From: Bipolaris cookei
Lineage: Eukaryota; Ascomycota; Dothideomycetes; Pleosporales; Pleosporaceae
DNA length: 64,000 nt
Direction of reading: 5' to 3'
Assembly (NCBI GenBank): GCA_002286855.1
Contig: NRSV01000024.1
Span: 351,092 to 415,091, forward strand
Positions 1 through 11,808 of the stretch are shown here, piece after piece. Position numbers and translations under genes: made by a program. The number at the start of each line of letters is the position of its first letter. Position 1 is the stretch's first letter. The notes below the pieces were generated by a model that saw nothing but the letters and a program-made list of their open reading frames with translations, was not told where the DNA came from and ran no database searches.

Positions 1-670
1 CGTCCTTCAGCCTAGTGCATAATGCGCCGAAGTCACTAGCGACGGTACAGGTTGGAGATGGCAATTGATCGAGTTCCGTAGACCATTCTGGAGTATAGTA
101 TGTAGCCTCGCCAGTGATGGTGAAGGTGTATGTCTCGACAACAGTCTGGCATTTTGTTGAGCTCGTAGACGCACGAGGGAATCCATCGCACAATGTCGTT
201 AAAGAAGGCAAAGGCGTATTTTTGCAGTCATATCTCTCATTGAGATATGTAGAGTATGAATAAGACGTAGTTGACCAATCGCTCCAGGTGCGATTCTCGC
301 TGCTCAAAAGCTGGGTATAGAGGAACCAAGAGGCTGAGGTATAGCTGGCGTGGGCATCCCAGCATCTAATTACACTTTCCGGAATATCAGTGAAGCTGGG
401 TGGCAGAGCGGGAGTGTTTGCAGGCGGTATCGGTGGATGCGTGGGAGAAGGAGCGATGATAGTATTCAAGGGTGCATTTGAGCTCGATGTAGTAGGACTT
501 GGAATGGACTCTATATGGGATAAGTCATGGCTGCAACCTCAACATCAGACACATGTCGTGGAGATCATCTTACGCGCCAGTCCCCGAACTTGTAGATATG
601 TAGCAATGACGCAGCAAACCCGCAGCACCATGGAAAACATGTTGCTTGCTTCGATACTAAGAAAGATCAT
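1..670 (-). CDS. 5' part of a secreted-type hypothetical protein, cut by the window edge
   Basis: On the minus strand a frame is open from about 508 to the window start. It reads as a Ser/Thr/Pro-rich stretch followed by a Cys- and aromatic-containing region (TWSDWSTTSYSYSTY, then SSTKCQTVVETYTFTITGEA), a style typical of extracellular fungal proteins. Upstream, in another frame, an ATG at 670 (or 640) begins a hydrophobic run (MFSMVLRVCCVIATYLQV) that could be a signal peptide, followed by a GTAAGA donor near 571. I could not find an acceptor that joins the two parts in phase (CAG gives a stop, a weaker GAG would fit), so exon 1 or the gene may be broken. Family not recognised. The 3' end lies outside the window. 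Confidence 0.4.
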
Positions 671-1018
671 GTTCGACGACAGCGTCTGTTTATATGTCGC
701 TCAAAAAACCTCGTGTTCCCGGATGGAAGCAGCTGCATATTAGCATCACGAGTCAAACTCGATACATGCGCTGCTCTACCAATATGAATACCCAATCAAA
801 GACTACGCGCCACGTCCAATACGATGCTAGCAATTTGTAAGTTTCTTTTTTCGGTCTTGAAGTATGCAATGTCAGCACGATGCATATATTGCGGAATGAA
901 CCGCCAAGCGGCTGAACCAGCCCTAAGAAAATTAGCACAACCAATGAGTAGATGGTAACTGTATGACATGTTACACGGATGTAAATAGTTTCAGTTCTTT
1001 CCGTTAGTTAGGAATCCA

Positions 1019-1192
1019 TTATGCGTTGACATTGATATCTGGAAGGTCAGTTACGTTTTCAGGCTTGATATGCAACTTCTAGCCATTATCGTTGATGTAG
1101 TGTTCGTGGACGCCATCCTCAGTGCCCTCGGGTATCATATAGGGACTAGAAGCAGTAAGGACAGTAATGACGAAAATTTTCTTAAGGAGCAT
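1019..1192 (-). pseudogene. small secreted-protein gene interrupted by one stop codon
   Basis: From ATG at 1192 the frame gives a hydrophobic leader (MLLKKIFVITVLTAS) followed by a short acidic segment containing IPEGTEDGV. It stops at TAG 1081-1079 after 37 residues. The same frame then stays open for 19 more codons (including KLHIKPENVTDLPD) to TAA at 1021-1019. A 57-codon gene with a signal peptide and a charged tail resembles the small secreted, effector-like proteins common in plant-associated Dothideomycetes, from memory of the family style. The TAG is the only visible lesion. Function unknown; it may also be expressed as the truncated 37-residue form. Confidence 0.4.
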
Positions 1193-2319
1193 TTTAAACA
1201 AAAAACACTTCAAAGTATTTGTTTCCGATGAAGCGAAAGGATATTCCACAGCGAAGCCTTTGCCCTTTATACGTGAAATCCCATGGTTTTCGTGCTTTCT
1301 TGGCTTGCTCTTTCTAATACAACTGTGCGCCTTATATTTCCTCAATAGATAAGAAATCACAAGTATACATGAAATCAACATCAAACATCTCTTTCTGTTA
1401 CCAAACTGCTCTTTAGCAACAGGCGTCTATTAAGCAATTGCTATTGCTTACCTAGACAAAGGCCGACGCACCATAGCCACACTACATATCTAAACTCCCT
1501 CATTGTAATTAAACCCCATAGAACGGCTTTTGGCCAAAGTCTTACATAGTCCCAAGCTGCATAGACTATAATGGAATAATAATATTATATAGTATGCGCA
1601 CGGTGCAGATCGCTGATCCACTCGGTCAATTAAATCTAGCCGTCTGCCATCGGCGACGCACCACTGCTCTCAAAAGGGTATAGGGGCATCGGCTAGTCCT
1701 ACAACACAGGCAGCCTGATAAATGTTCAAGCACGCCTCCATCATCACTATACTGTTTGTATAGTACCCAGCACTTCTTTGCAGTACCCAGTGACTATAAA
1801 TCCACGACCCACCATAGTACTGTGAAATATCTGGCCATGAAATCCATAGCGGAAGCTTGATGCGGACGGAACCACACGTCGTCACTCGGATAACAAACTT
1901 CAGCACGATGAGATCGTCGTCTAGTAGCACAACGTTCACAGCCAATACGCTTGTGAGATATATAGGCAAGTCTTCAAGCAATGTGTTCTGCCGTGCACGC
2001 CTGCGTTCATGCACGGAGTTTTCTGTGAATGAACGAGCCTAAACTTTTCCCTTCGCTCTAATTGCTTGACGAATCGCAATAGGGGCAGAATTTGGTGCGA
2101 TACTTCTGCAATTCAGCTGATCCACACTCAAAGAGACGGAATATGCCTTTCAGACCGCTAACCACTTAACGATTAGAGAGCGCAAGGCCCGGTGAGATAG
2201 AGTTCTTCCAAAATGCAGGTTCGTCTCCCAAAAATGGACTGCCTTGCTCGGAGTTCTCTAGTCGTCTTGAGCGTAAGGGCATCATGCTAATTAAATCTTT
2301 CGCTTCATTGTCTAGATGA
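1193..2319. other. AT-rich stretch without a supported gene
   Basis: No convincing gene. A 114-codon minus-strand ORF at 1670-2014 has a fairly protein-like composition (WISWPDISQYYGGSWIYSH) but no start context, introns or family I can recognise. It could be a gene scrap. Confidence 0.3.
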
Positions 2320-4134
2320 TGCCCCCGTCTCAATCAGCTATGTACCTACAATCAATCTCACCAGCGTCGCACACGCGATGAGCAGCTGAAGCAGCTTCAG
2401 GAGCGGCTAGCTGAAACCGAGGCCCAGCTGGCCATGAACACGCCTGCACCACCTTCATCGGTGTGTCCGCAATCGCGGTCAGAAGGCAGCGAGCCCGCTA
2501 TTTCGACAAGGTGGATTGGAACGCCAGAATCCTTTACGTCAAACCCAGGGTCGCGGCGAAGCTCGCAATATTAGCTCCCAGGAACAACTACTTCTAAATC
2601 TCGGTTTCCCGCTGTCTTAGGAATCACGGCCAACAACACCCCATTAGACCTAGATACCGTCAGAGAGACAAACGCCACCAATGGCTGGTCTACCCACGGC
2701 TCGTCTCTCTATCCTGATCTTTTCACTTCTTTTGCCGAGGGAGCGGACTCAAATATGTCGCTTGCCTGGGCAAATCAGCCATTCATGGCGCTCGAATCAT
2801 TGGACAACATGCTCCTCAATCAACCTCAATCAACGCCCTCAAACGATTCTGATGAAGACCTGTCCCCAAATGATCTAATTCTACTGCATAATCACTACTT
2901 TGAATATTTTTATTCTTCTTTTCCATTTATTAACAGGGATAGGTTCATGGTCGAAAAAACGGACACTCACAACCCTGCAATAAGCGCGTTGATCTATGCT
3001 ATTCCTCTTGCAGGTTGCCCTCGCTCCTCTCAAGATCATAATCGACAGTCGACATGTTACAAATTGGCGCGCAACTACGCTGAAAGATGTGAACAAGAGG
3101 ATTATTTAAATGACCTCAATTTTGTCCAAACTTTACTGTTAATAGGCCGCTTTGGGGCTATGAACTGGAAACTGGAGAGAAGCTGGTTGACGCTTGGACG
3201 TGCCGCTATGCTTTGCAAGCTTCTGAAACTGAATCAGATGGACGCAGCTGAGGGTAATGAGGGAATGCACAGTTACCAGACTCAGAAAGGTCCTCAGTTA
3301 TCTTTATCGCACATAGAGAAATCAGCGGTTTTGGAGGAACGACGACGGACATTCTGGGGTTTATATATAATTCAAAGCTATTTGAGAACGCGTACGGGCC
3401 GGGAGTATCAGCTGGAAGATACCGAGGTGCGTATATATTTAGAATGTCAATTGTGACTGTGGCGTAGCTAACTTTATGCTCAGAATTTTCGGATCAATTT
3501 ACCATCGCCAGGATTGCTGCGATCAGATCTAGAGCCGCTGAAGATGCCGCGTTACTGGATATCAGTACCGAACCTGACTCTGAGCTATCTCCCTATGCAG
3601 GCTATGTTTTGGTGGATGAGCTAGCCTTACGCTGCTTCGACAACGGACAAAAGCGCGATAAGCCAGGTTTCTGGGATGATTGTTGCGCTTTAGTCAAGAC
3701 CGATGATCTATTTATAATTCTCAAGCGTCATCTCAATGCCATATCCATCCGTGGAGATCCAGTAGCTTTCAGTCTCTACCTTAATCTGCGCGCTACTGAG
3801 ATATTTTTCACATGAGTCGGCGATAAAGAAGAATGAGGGGCAAGGATTACCGCCACTGATGGTTGCAGAGAGTCAACGCTGAACTACTGCTGCTGCATTC
3901 CAGATATGCAACGCGGTAGGTCTTAATTTGCCATCACCATGGGAGGTGGATAGCGACATGATTATGTTTCAGGCCATCTTCATAGCCTGGCCTTTGACCA
4001 TGGCGCTGAAGGCATTGTATCAAGAACTTGCGCATGGAGGAGCCCGCGAGACTGTGGATGATGTTATGACCTCTTTGAGATTGTTCTTTGCAGCTCTAGA
4101 CCACATCGAAGAATCAGACGGTCATTGGCACTGA
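2320..4134 (+). pseudogene. broken Zn2Cys6 fungal-specific transcription factor
   Basis: Starting near 2333 one frame shows the second half of a Zn2Cys6 cluster (RLNQLCTYNQSHQRR) followed by the usual heptad-like linker (DEQLKQLQERLAETEAQ). The first half of the cluster is missing. From 2755 to about 3425 the fungal-specific transcription factor middle domain is readable (FEYFYSSFPFINRDRF, then LEERRRTFWGLYIIQSYL). An intron with donor near 3425 and acceptor near 3483 follows. After NFRINLPSPGLLRSDLEPLK the frame shifts near 3545, and the C-terminal part continues to 4134 with a TGA near 3868, where CGA is a likely ancestor. Lost zinc ligands, a frameshift and stops make it non-functional. 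Beside a polyketide synthase remnant and an MFS gene it was probably a pathway regulator (inference). Confidence 0.75.
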
Positions 4135-4889
4135 TCTGTGAGTGACTTTGAGGCTTAGCTACAGGAATGGGACGAGAAAAACAGCTTTGACTCTTTGTCT
4201 CTGTAGTAGCTTATATAGCCTTTCTCTTCCTTTGCTAAGAAGAATATCCATGCTGTGTTCTCTGACAAGAAGTGGTCCAACATATTTAACTGATAGCGTC
4301 AAGCTTGTGTAGCGCCTATAAGAGAGTTTAATTAGATCTATATTGTGCGACTCTGTTAATATTCTGAACTATTTCAGAAAAGATGAATTCGCCCCAAATC
4401 TTTCTCTTGGATTCATTCATTGTGACCTGAAATATGCCTCAGTATAATCATTGGTCGTGTATAATTGCATGCGCCACCCTAAGCCGTTTCTGTTGTTACA
4501 CCTTCCTTCACCCATATGATTGTTGGAAGATGGATGCATTGGCTAACTATGATAGTGCGGGAGAGGGAGTATATATAACTGAGTATTCGGTGGCGGGGCA
4601 CGGTTACCAATGAAGGTCGCCCTACACGACCTTCGCCACCCGCAAGGGTCGCCCTGCACGACCTTCGCCACCCACGAAGTTCGCCCTGCACGACCTTCGT
4701 TCCCACGATTCTCTAACAATGATTTCCTTCGTAATAACTTGGGATGTGATTTCTGACCTACATTCTGCGTATTTGAGATTTGATCCTGGATAATACTCAG
4801 TCTGAAGACTTGTGTTGCATGATAGAAGTCTATCGCAGATAACCGACTCATTGACAGTGAATAACTAGTACCTGGAAGTCAAAGAATGA
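4135..4889. other. intergenic between TF and PKS remnants
   Basis: No gene seen. The stretch holds the tandem hairpin repeat listed separately at 4613-4698. Overlapping minus-strand ORFs here only read through that repeat. Confidence 0.5.
4613..4698. repeat. three tandem copies of a ~31-bp hairpin-forming unit
   Basis: Three head-to-tail units begin near 4613, 4644 and 4676. Unit 1 is a perfect 7-bp stem (AAGGTCG at 4613-4619, CGACCTT at 4627-4633) around a 7-nt loop CCCTACA. Units 2 and 3 keep the arrangement with single differences and loop CCCTGCA. Spacer is CGCCACCC plus a variable base. Origin unknown. Confidence 0.8.
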
Positions 4890-6060
4890 GACCAATGCCC
4901 GCTATTGCATACGTTTGCATTATTGCAGCTTTCCATTCTGCAAATGGGTCTTGATATGCCTGAAATGCTCTGAAAGAGCCGAATGAGGTCCAATTTCGAT
5001 TAGGATATCCACCTTTGAGACTTCCTTGTACTTCAGGGCTGTCTGTACTGCCTAGTTGAACAGGACTAGGTTGAAAAGATTGGCGTTCCAGTACTTTTCG
5101 TTGAGGACTGCGTCACTGGGCAGAACAGAATTCGTCACAAATGATACCATCTTGATATTGCTGGACATGTTCTTTTGAGTTATCCTTTGCCTGGCTTTGG
5201 TAATAAGGTTTTCGTATATTTCAACGATCAGGGGAATATGACGTGGGTGATATGCCTTGCCATTGGTCTTGATGAGGTGGACCAATATGTCCTCTGCCTG
5301 AAGAGTCTTTTCAATTGCCTTCAAAGCCTCTACACTACCACTAGTGTTTTTCCAGATGGTGAGTTGTGACAAGCAATCACCACCTCAGGTTCTTAGCTTT
5401 GAATATAATGTGTGACAGCGTCAGCCCCAAGACTGACGACTATCATGGGATCTCCTGAGTTGATATTCTTGACAATTTGACTGCGATAGTATGCGACCCA
5501 TATAGCTTCAGCCTCAGAAAGATACTCAGCGGAAAATGCAGCACCTGTTTCACCAGGAGAGTGCTCAATGGTCACCGTAGGTTGTATATCCCAAAAACGG
5601 AAGAGCTGAACGAGAGCGACTTGGATCGCGGTACACAACGGTTAGGAGAATTCTGCTTCACCGACACATGAGGTAATCGAGTCTTGAAGAAGAATCTCCT
5701 CTAAAGTCCAGGATGGCGCGTTATCAAGATCTTCTAAGGCCGCATCCATAGGCCGTATTGACATGAGAAATGTCGGGAAATAAGTCATGAGTTGTGCATC
5801 CATGCCTACCCATTGTGCACCCTGACCAGTGAATACAAAACCAAGTGTGTTAACTGTCTCCTTCTTCTCAGCAAGAACAAGGTCCGATATGCCATCTAAG
5901 GCGAATGGTCACAGTATGGAAAGAAAGTGAAATACACCAAATTTACACTTGGGTACCGGCTTTTTGCCATTTAGGCCAGTCATGGAATACGAGCTAAGAA
6001 GTCGCTTATGATTGAAGCGAGCAACTTTCTTCTCTTTATAATAGGCTACGAGCCTCATCT
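4890..6060 (-). pseudogene. remnant of a polyketide synthase acyltransferase (AT) region
   Basis: Read on the minus strand, the AT domain of a fungal (highly reducing type) PKS is recognisable in order: a linker (NHKRLLSSYSMTGLNGKKP, near 6000), a probable intron ending near 5904, the opening FVFTGQGAQWVGMD (near 5830), the nucleophile elbow (near 5550), a YHPRHIPLIVE region (near 5250) and the closing IEIGPHSAL (near 4985). The elbow reads EHSPGE where the family has GHSxGE, so the Gly before the His-Ser is changed to Glu. In-frame stops replace residues after EAEFS (near 5645) and after LVLFN (near 5052); both fit Gln codons changed to TAA/TAG. KS, DH, KR and ACP parts are absent here, so this is a fragment, not a full megasynthase. 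Confidence 0.85.
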
Positions 6061-6668
6061 CTATTTAGATAACCCCTTCCCCCACTTACACCAAACTGAC
6101 AGCACCACGTAGATAGTTGTAAGCCTCACCAGCTTGCACGTCTTATATAGCCTTGCGGCTGAAACAGGACGTTAAATTAGAATAATAATAATAACTTTCT
6201 CCTCTCCAAAGCTCGCCTGAAAGTTGTAGCAAGGGTACAGGGAAAGGTTGACGAGAATAATTGTCGTAGGCTGAGGAGCGGAGCATACTACCGCCAGGGA
6301 CGCGACTCCTTACTACTCAAATCCCCAAACATCCCACATACAAATCCAAATCTCTATGACCTCAGCATTGCCAAGAAAATGACATAGAATTATCTTTACC
6401 TAAATAAACATTCGTTTCGTCATTATTGTAGTGCTTGAAAGATACAAAGGAAAAAAGTGAGGGGAACGGCCTCCGTGTCCATGTCCGTGTCCGTTTTCCC
6501 ATCTGCTCTTCTCCAATGGTATAAGCTTGCTGCAATTCCTTCGACTCAATCTCCACTCACTAAGTACATTTTTTGCTTTACAAAGCTGGTTCCAGTATTA
6601 GCCAACAGGTCGAACTCATATTCAGTGAAACTTGCATCCAATCAAAGAGCCAATCGAACTCGCCCAAT
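6061..6668. promoter_or_regulatory. intergenic between PKS remnant and MFS gene
   Basis: About 600 bp between divergently oriented remnants. Presumably it was the shared 5' region of both, but no specific site can be supported. Confidence 0.3.
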
Positions 6669-8809
6669 ATGACGTATGGAAGTTCATCGCCAAGCCAGAA
6701 CGAAATGGATGGCGAGAAGCATGGTGAAGCAGCTGATTCGAGTACCCATAGCCCATCAGGCGAGCTTGTCGACCGAAATGATAGTGACACTGCAACCAGC
6801 AAGCGCATCAGCCCTCGTAATATACACAGTTGGAAGGTAAGTAAACCTACATCCAGCACATACTAATTTCATACATATATGATCGATGCTAAGTCATTGT
6901 AGTTTTAATTAATCAGTGGGCTACCGCTTATACTGCCGTGATGTCCACGATTCTCCTTTTTGCCCTTGAAAACACCATTGTCGCCAATATCCAACCAGCC
7001 ATTATCAACGATTTCGGTCACCTCGATCTGCTGTCATGGATTGACACTGGCTTTGTCCTTGGAACCATGTTCATCCTGCTTTTGGGGCAATATTTATGGT
7101 GTTTTCAATATCAAGTGGGTTTACATCTTCAACATTGTTCTGTTTGAAGCCGGCAGCGCTCTTTGCGGTGCTGCTCCAAACATGACGGTCCTTATCATAG
7201 GCCATGTTGTCGCCGGTATCGGCGGTTCAGGCATGTATTCAGGTACTCTGACATACGTATCTGTTCTTTCCAATGACCAGGAAAAGCCGGCATATCTTGC
7301 CGGAAGCACGGCCGTCTGGGGAATTGGCAGTGTCCTAAGTCCAGTAGTAAGCACCACTTTCACTTACTCCGTCTTATTGATTCTATGCTTACCGTGTGGT
7401 ATCAGGTTGGTGGTATCTTCGCTTCTAGCCCAGCTACTTGGAGATGGGTATTTATACATCACTTGCTCTCCTATGATCCTTTGTATGGATACTTACCATG
7501 CACCAGGGATTCTATGTCAATCTCCCTATCGGCGCTGCCTTTGCGCCTGTATACTTCCTTCTATTTCCCACCTTTGATCCCTATCCATCCAAGACACTTT
7601 CAGAGAGGCTTCGCCTTGTCGACTGGACTAATGCTGTCATTTTTCTTGCTGGCTCCGCTTGCCTAACTGTCGTACTGACGTTCGGCGGCGTCGTCTACCC
7701 CTTCAACTCCGGAACTATCATTGCGCTATGGACTGTCACAAGCATTCTTCTTGTTGCCTTTATTGTTCTGTTGAAACTGCACCTATTTATCATTAAAGAG
7801 AACCGCCTCTACCCATTGCATTTCTTCAATCGATCCACATTGATCAACATGCAGCTCCAAGTCTTTCTATCCTCAGGAATCATTTCGGCCATGATTTACT
7901 ACATACCCCTCTACTTCCAATTCATCAAGGTAAATTCTCTGGTTTGAGCCCATCTTTTGAACACTAATATCACCCAGGGCGATGGTGCGGTTGAGGCTGG
8001 TGTTCGTCTACTGCCATTGATTATGTTCATGGTTTTTGCATCTATGGTTAACGGTTTCCTGATTCCTGGATATGGCTTCATCCATGTCTGGTACATCGAA
8101 GATAGCTCGCTTGCTCTTATTGGCGCAGCTCTAATGTGTAAAGTTCCTTGATATTCTGCTTTCAAAGTGGCAACAGCCCCGCTAACATGTATCGCAGACA
8201 CCGTGGATGATAGTAACTTAAACGCCAAAATTTATGGATACAATATTCTCATCGGAGCTGGAACAGGAAGCTACATTGTAGCAGGTTTTGCTATTGTGCA
8301 GTCTTTAGTCCCCGTTCACGAAATAGCCAACGCCGTTGGTGCCAATGACCATCTGTAAGTCTCTACATGACATGCCGCCTGCAATTATCTCTTGGAACCC
8401 AATAGCTAACATATATTACCTAAAATTCAGTCCAAGACCTTGGTATGGTCCTGTTTCTTGCCATCAGTGGTGGCCTTTTTCACAAAGTCACCGTCGACAA
8501 AGTGGGTAAAGCTCTTCTAGATGTCTCAGAAAAGGAGATTGAGAGCCTCACCGCGGGATCAAGCAGCAAGGCTTTCCAATCGCTATCTGAAATGGAAAAA
8601 GCTCTGGTCATCCCAGAGATTGCCAGTGCCATGACCACTATATGGGCCTTCTTCCTTGCAGCTGCTGCATTGAGCGTAGTGTGCTCTTTAGCACTATTGG
8701 TGAGTGATGCTCACAATTTCTATTTTCATCTATGCAGTCTCAGTTTGCTGATGCGCAAGCTAGAAAGTCAAGCTCGGTCTTAAACGAAAAATGGCAGCTG
8801 TCGCTGTAA
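6669..8809 (+). pseudogene. 14-TM MFS drug:H+ antiporter (DHA2 type) with two apparent frameshifts
   Basis: ATG at 6669 starts a charged cytosolic N-terminus. After an intron (donor near 6837, acceptor near 6918) comes the family motif ALENTIVANIQPAIINDFG of 14-TM drug/toxin antiporters. Membrane segments follow through exons separated by introns near 7347, 7450-7503, 7930-7978, 8138-8198, 8356-8430 and 8701-8743, ending at TAA 8809. Most junctions are in phase. Two are not: near 7078, where a TTTTGGGG run needs one base less to continue into IYGVFNIKWVYIFN, and at the 8356/8430 intron, where exons join one base out of phase before QDLGMVLFLAISGG. Otherwise the sequence has no internal stops, so inactivation is recent or one base could be a sequence error. 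Next to a PKS it may have exported the product (inference). Confidence 0.75.
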
Positions 8810-9529
8810 CGTAGGCTATTCCTGTGTTTTATCGAAAGATGGGTATCGGAAGCAAGTATGACGGGCTCGATCAGTGGTGACTTTCTTTTCCTGAAAGTAT
8901 TATCATCTTCTCCTGTTATGCATGCTCAAAGCTTATCGAACATTTCTGGGAGAGATTTCGGCTATGCATCTCCGTATCTAAATACTTGGCAATAAATTAT
9001 TTGCTAAGCTGTTCGTCTAAAGTGGTGATCTTTATTCTCAGTCACCGTGGGCATGGTAGTTATGAATATAGTTGTAAGTTTGCTCGCAAGATAGAATCCT
9101 AGGGTTAAACGCGTTTAATTCTGGTCATCCAACCCCAAAGAGCTCGTTTATAGTTGCAAGACCGACCAGCCTGTGCGTCAAATTTTCAACGCTTTCCCAT
9201 CGCAAATACTATGGTTCTTCAGCTGGAAAGCTTGGAAGTAAAGGTAGTTCATGATGGCTTGAATATCTCAATTAGTTCCAACGAATACTATTCGTACGTA
9301 CGTTATGCAGATCGTTTCGCTGATTTACATGAGCACACTGGTTCTCTAATTAAAAAAACAGCGAGGTTCTTCGTAAGTAGTGACCACTCACTTTTTCAGT
9401 GGTAGTCGAATTCGTTAGTGAGAAATAGAATTGCAAAGTTGGATGTGACAAATGGCAAGAAAAGGGTATAACTTTGATTCTCAATCTAAAAGAAAAGCAA
9501 AAAGATATGCTAAACTAACTAACTCCTTT
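8810..9529. other. intergenic, no gene seen
   Basis: AT-rich sequence between convergent remnants. Short ORFs lack coding character. Confidence 0.4.
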
Positions 9530-11311
9530 CTACTCGGCAACACAAAACGATATCTCGTTGTGTGCTCCGAAGAATCCGCGCACTTCGCTTCCAAAGCCCG
9601 TGATGCAGTGGGGGAAGAAGTTGAGATGGAACAGCCAAACAGCTGACCAAATGACAATTAAAACGCCCGGTATTTGTGGAATGACGGCTTCGAATCCAGC
9701 AAACCAATCAGCTATCATAAGTAGCCGTTTACCCTTGTGATATTCGGTCCGTACCCCTACCACATGTATTTCCCACTCCTTTGCCTCGGCCGCTGTATCC
9801 TTACAATTCAATATACCTCTATTCTGTTGGAATTCTATATAGCTAAGTTTCAGCGCCATGACACATAAACCGGCAATGTTTTTGGCAAGTGTATCCAGGC
9901 CGACAATAGGAGTCAACCATCGTTGCACCAGGTATGGTTTCCAACCATTATACACTTACTGTCTTGTCAGGTCGTCGCCGACCTTCACAATAGCGCGCAC
10001 GCAATCAATGCGAGCGTTTTGGTAGTTGTTGCGGAAAGTATCTTGCAGATCTACCGTGCTCGGCTTTTCGTTAGGGCGAGCAGCAAGAAGGTTGTGCAGA
10101 GTATTTGCGACGGTAATGGCGTTTTCCATGGCGGTTTTTACACCTAGCGCAGAGTTTGGCGTGACTTAAAAGTTACATTTGAGCCAGCTTCTTCGCGGAG
10201 GGTTGCATATTATGGGAGATTGAGGTGGAAAGCCGGAAACTTACCTTGTGAATGGCGTCACCAGCCAGGACGATCCTGCCAAGGAACCAATGGTCCAATA
10301 CCCCTTCTTTGAGTGAGATCATATGCGCTTTGAGACGCCGCTTCCACGGCTTTCCGAATACGACTGTTTCAGTAACGGGGTACTCGAGAATCTTACTCAC
10401 GAGTGCTTCCATGTCGGCTTCAGTGTATCGCCTGCGTGTGAGCCAGGTGCACTGCTGATCCTCGGGCAGCTTGCTGTGTACAATGATGGATATCCAATCT
10501 GGCTAGCAAAGGAGGAAAGAGAATTTATCGTTAGACGTGACCTCCATATCATGAGAGCCAAGCCCAGGGACTGGAGAGCAAGCCACGATGATAGCATTGT
10601 ATTGAGTGGTCATGGCTTAGAGAGTAGGGTTAGTATGTAGAAAGGTCTTGGCTGGGTTGACAAAGAGTAATGCAACACTTACCACGCTCTTCTTCCACTA
10701 TGATAGTGCCCGATTTCGCTGTATTGAGCTTGTCCCAGATAATCTTACAAGCTTTAGAATGAACACCATCTGCTCCAATGACCAAGTCACTGACAAACTC
10801 TCGCCCATTTCACAAGACAACACGCGTCTTTTCATTCACCTCGAATGTTTCTTCAACACGTGCTCGTTCATGTATTTTGGATTGGTCTGGGAGTTGATCG
10901 TATAGTGTGCGTAAGAAGACTTGGCGATCCAGTGTCCTCATATCGTAGCCAGTGCTTGAGCACTGTCGTTAAAAGGATAGTGGAGAGAGGGGCAAGTCAA
11001 AGAGATTACGTACAACTTGCTCACCAGTCGAAAGAAGTCATTGGATGCAAACGACTTGCCAGAAAGATCGCGAAATTGGGCACCCCCTATGATATCGCAT
11101 GAAGCCAGCACGGCGCCGAGACAACCGAGCTGGTGTAGAATGCGGCATCCATGTGGTTGCAGCGTAATGGTAGTGCCAAACTCGGAGCTATGACGCCCTT
11201 ATCTAACAAGATATAGTCGATGCCAGCTTTGGCAAGGCAGTGAGCCAGAGTCAGACCTGTGACTCCGGCACCAATGATGATGACTTTGAAGGTTGAGCTG
11301 TCACCTTCTAT
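9530..11311 (-). pseudogene. broken FAD-dependent monooxygenase
   Basis: The minus strand keeps all landmarks of an aromatic-hydroxylase/epoxidase-type flavoprotein: the dinucleotide-binding [17 protein letters not shown] (near 11285-11235), a DG motif (IGADGVHSK, near 10770), the GD motif (GRIVLAGDAIHK, near 10275-10240) and a C-terminal hydrophobic segment (IPGVLIVIWSAVWLF) as in PaxM-like meroterpenoid epoxidases. Introns lie near 11020-10970 and 10680-10615. Lesions: the expected start codon reads ATA at 11311-11309; TGA replaces a codon before NGREFVSD; TAG follows FSFLLC (near 10505); the intron after DAIHK joins out of phase; and TAA follows DLTRQ (near 9960). The stops fit C-to-T at CGA/CAG/CAA. 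Neighbours suggest a former role in a polyketide or meroterpenoid pathway, but that is inference. Confidence 0.8.
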
Positions 11312-11808
11312 TACAACGCCCTATTCTATTTGCCGTTGTGGGTGGAGACCATGGCACGCAAGCACGCTGCTGGACGATATTAGTAACACATGCTCTGTCT
11401 GTTCAATGCCGATCCAGCTAACCAAGATAGTGGTGAAGATGTCTCTCAGCGCCACATATGGACCGCGAGGTCCGAAGCAGAAGCGGAGAGGCGGGCGCTC
11501 GCACTCGGAGGGATGAACGGAGTGGACTCATGACAGCCAATGAGGAGCGAGCGGCCGTTCCAGTCCGTCTCCACTCACGTACGGAAGCGGCTTAGGCACC
11601 CGCTCCCGTCATGCTCCAACATCGCACCCCTTCACTCGTTCCAACAACGGCACTAGGCAAATAAAGGCCAACGATGCCCATATCATATGAAGAGTCAAGA
11701 ATTCCAGCCATGGCTCTCGTGCCAACAGTCATTGATCGGAAACGACAGGAGATAGCTACTCTAACTCCTGCTACCTGAAACTATCAATCCTGAACTGAAC
11801 TGCACATG
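11312..11808. promoter_or_regulatory. former divergent promoter region
   Basis: About 500 bp between the starts of the FAD monooxygenase remnant (minus) and the membrane-protein remnant (plus). The head-to-head arrangement fits co-regulation in a cluster. No binding site identified. Confidence 0.3.

Noticed and set aside
4613..4698. CRISPR-like array
   Set aside because: Only three units, no unique spacers, and a eukaryotic genome.
4479..4851. Two overlapping minus-strand ORFs with repeated GWRRSCRAT-like peptides
   Set aside because: They only translate the tandem hairpin repeat and its flanks; no start context, introns or family.
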